Of a stretch of DNA of 20,407 bases, positions 19,822-20,407 are shown in pieces. The position numbers and the translations under genes were made by a program. The stretch comes from Phoronis ovalis (Eukaryota > Phoronida > Phoronidae), in NCBI GenBank assembly GCA_028565635.1, contig JAOXYB010002013.1, positions 1 to 20,407 on the forward strand, in the 5' to 3' direction. The notes beneath the pieces were generated by a model. That model was not told the DNA's origin and ran no database searches. It saw nothing but the letters and a program-made list of their open reading frames with translations. How positions within the stretch are numbered: position 1 is the stretch's first letter; every line of letters starts with the position of its first letter.

Positions 19822-20033
19822 GCAGCATAATGTGCCAACATCCACAGCACCGGCAATGACAACTCTGCCGCCATTGCAGCCACTCCCCTCTGTACAAAAT
19901 GATTCTAGATATTCATTCCAAGCTAATCACAGAATGAAGAAACCTCCAGGAAGAATCTGTTCGTGGAAATGTACTGCTATAGTTTTAGGAATTATCTGCT
20001 TTGTTTCAGTTGCTTTTTTACTATTTTTAATAG
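19822..20033 (+). CDS. Ten-m: teneurin juxtamembrane and transmembrane exon
   Basis: The acceptor is TTTCTTTTTAG (ending 19821) and the donor is GTAAGA (20034). It is 212 nt, phase 2 in and phase 1 out. It encodes QHNVPTSTAPAMTTLPPLQPLP, shown here as two parts: QHNVPTSTAP and a Pro-rich AMTTLPPLQPLP stretch. Then comes a basic NHRMKKPPGR patch on the cytoplasmic side. The family hallmark CSWKCTA begins at 19958. A 20-residue helix, TAIVLGIICFVSVAFLLFLI, fills 19973-20032. The positive-inside charge fits type II topology. The paired Cys beside the helix are likely palmitoylation or redox sites by analogy. Read-through past the donor would stop at TAA 20081 after a few residues. Confidence 0.9.
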
Positions 20034-20407
20034 GTAAGAAAAATAATCATATATATCCTTTCGTCATGTTTTATAGTTCGTAAGTGAAGCATTGTAGTCT
20101 AGCATACTATTTGAGTCTTTGCACCTTTAACACTGTTAAACTCAATTTGCCATGACTATTATATATAAATTCTATCTTCCTAACAAAATCGTTCACAGGC
20201 ATATAGAACAATAAAGAAGGCAATTAGTGGCAGTGACATCTGGTAGCTATAGGAAGACTGCCATTTTTTCACCTCCACTATCATTGATGAGACCATTAAT
20301 AGACTACCTGTTTGGATCCAGTTCGAGCTCATTCTGGATCCATCGACTTGAATCCTGTTATGCGTTCACACTACTTGTAACGTAACTGGATTCTACTGTA
20401 GCGCCAT
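20034..20407 (+). other. start of the intron after the transmembrane exon
   Basis: The GTAAGA donor opens an intron that runs past the window edge. The first 270 bases are ordinary AT-rich sequence. From about 20313 on, the sequence becomes CpG-containing and self-complementary. No extracellular exon is visible before the end. Confidence 0.7.
20313..20393. repeat. clustered inverted repeats, probable foldback element cut by the window edge
   Basis: TGGATCCAG (20313-20321) and CTGGATCCA (20334-20342) are perfect 9-bp arms around a 12-nt spacer. GAATCCTGTTA (20350-20360) and TAACTGGATTC (20383-20393) match as inverted arms at 10 of 11 positions. The two pairs also resemble each other (ATCCAGTT-CG versus ATCCAGTTACG). 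The 10-mer GCGTTCACAC at 20362 is shared with the 15-kb element (15248), suggesting a related non-autonomous DNA transposon. The right end is outside the window. Confidence 0.5.

Larger units (their letters stand above)
1166..20033 (+). other. Ten-m: teneurin gene, 5' portion (intracellular domain and transmembrane helix)
   Basis: This is the overall span of the gene as assembled here from the confident exons 2485-2748, 6248-6472, 6874-6900, 12316-12532, 14742-14765 and 19822-20033, plus the most upstream candidate start at 1166. All junctions agree in phase (1,1,1,2,2,1) and every intron is GT-AG. The product would be a type II membrane receptor. Teneurins act in cell-cell adhesion and neuronal wiring through trans-synaptic partners such as latrophilin, and their cytoplasmic tails bind SH3 adaptors. 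The roughly 303-residue tail before the helix matches the usual vertebrate tail length. The extracellular region is outside the window. The family call comes from the CSWKCTA juxtamembrane motif and the Ser/acidic block in the first confident exon. The exact species and the paralogue name are not determinable. Confidence 0.85.

Noticed and set aside
20076-20086. GTAAGT downstream of the transmembrane exon as an alternative donor
   Set aside because: It would leave the frame in phase 2 rather than phase 1 and so would not match the normal next exon. The GTAAGA at 20034 directly after the helix is the better site.

Overview
The window is AT-rich animal DNA holding the 5' half of one intron-rich gene on the + strand. 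I read the gene as a teneurin (Ten-m/Odz family). These are type II single-pass adhesion receptors with a roughly 300-residue intracellular N-terminus followed by a transmembrane helix and a very large extracellular part. The identification rests on two points: the Cys-Ser-Trp-Lys-Cys-Thr-Ala block directly before the membrane helix at 19958-20032, and a Ser/Asp/Glu-rich intracellular block encoded at 2485-2748 that resembles the corresponding vertebrate block. The extracellular EGF, NHL, YD and toxin-like parts lie beyond the right edge. Exon phases, intron sizes and the transposon debris suggest a non-vertebrate metazoan. A lophotrochozoan such as a mollusc, annelid or brachiopod is plausible but not proven.

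Six exons form one continuous reading frame: 2485-2748 (phase 1-1, 264 nt), 6248-6472 (1-1, 225 nt), microexon 6874-6900 (1-1, 27 nt), 12316-12532 (1-2, 217 nt), microexon 14742-14765 (2-2, 24 nt) and 19822-20033 (2-1, 212 nt, transmembrane). Together they give about 323 codons: roughly 303 intracellular residues, then a 20-residue helix. No start codon is certain. The first confident exon is open at its 5' edge and needs one base from an upstream phase-1 exon, or else translation starts at its internal ATG (2538).

The most interesting pattern is a set of possible alternative first exons. Three very short ORFs, at 1166, 3277 and 5667, all begin ATG-TGG (Met-Trp). All three end in codon phase 1 directly at a GTAAGT or GTATGT donor, so each could join any of the downstream phase-1 exons. 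A fourth candidate, at 16705 in the intron before the transmembrane exon, encodes a charged 18-codon leader ending in phase 2. That is exactly the phase needed to join the transmembrane exon, and it would make a short-tailed receptor. C. elegans ten-1 is known to use two promoters giving different intracellular domains. Two symmetric microexons and two exon-like echoes in the long intron add to the picture of N-terminal diversity.

The rest is intron. It contains a 326-bp hAT-like non-autonomous element (3853-4178, 8-bp target duplication), a 301-bp foldback/MITE-like element (15029-15329), a CpG-containing repeat-like patch (3470-3730), a probable further foldback element cut by the right edge (20313-20407), a perfect 2 x 30-bp tandem repeat (10275-10334) and several short hairpins. 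I saw no convincing gene on the minus strand and no tRNA, rRNA or CRISPR.
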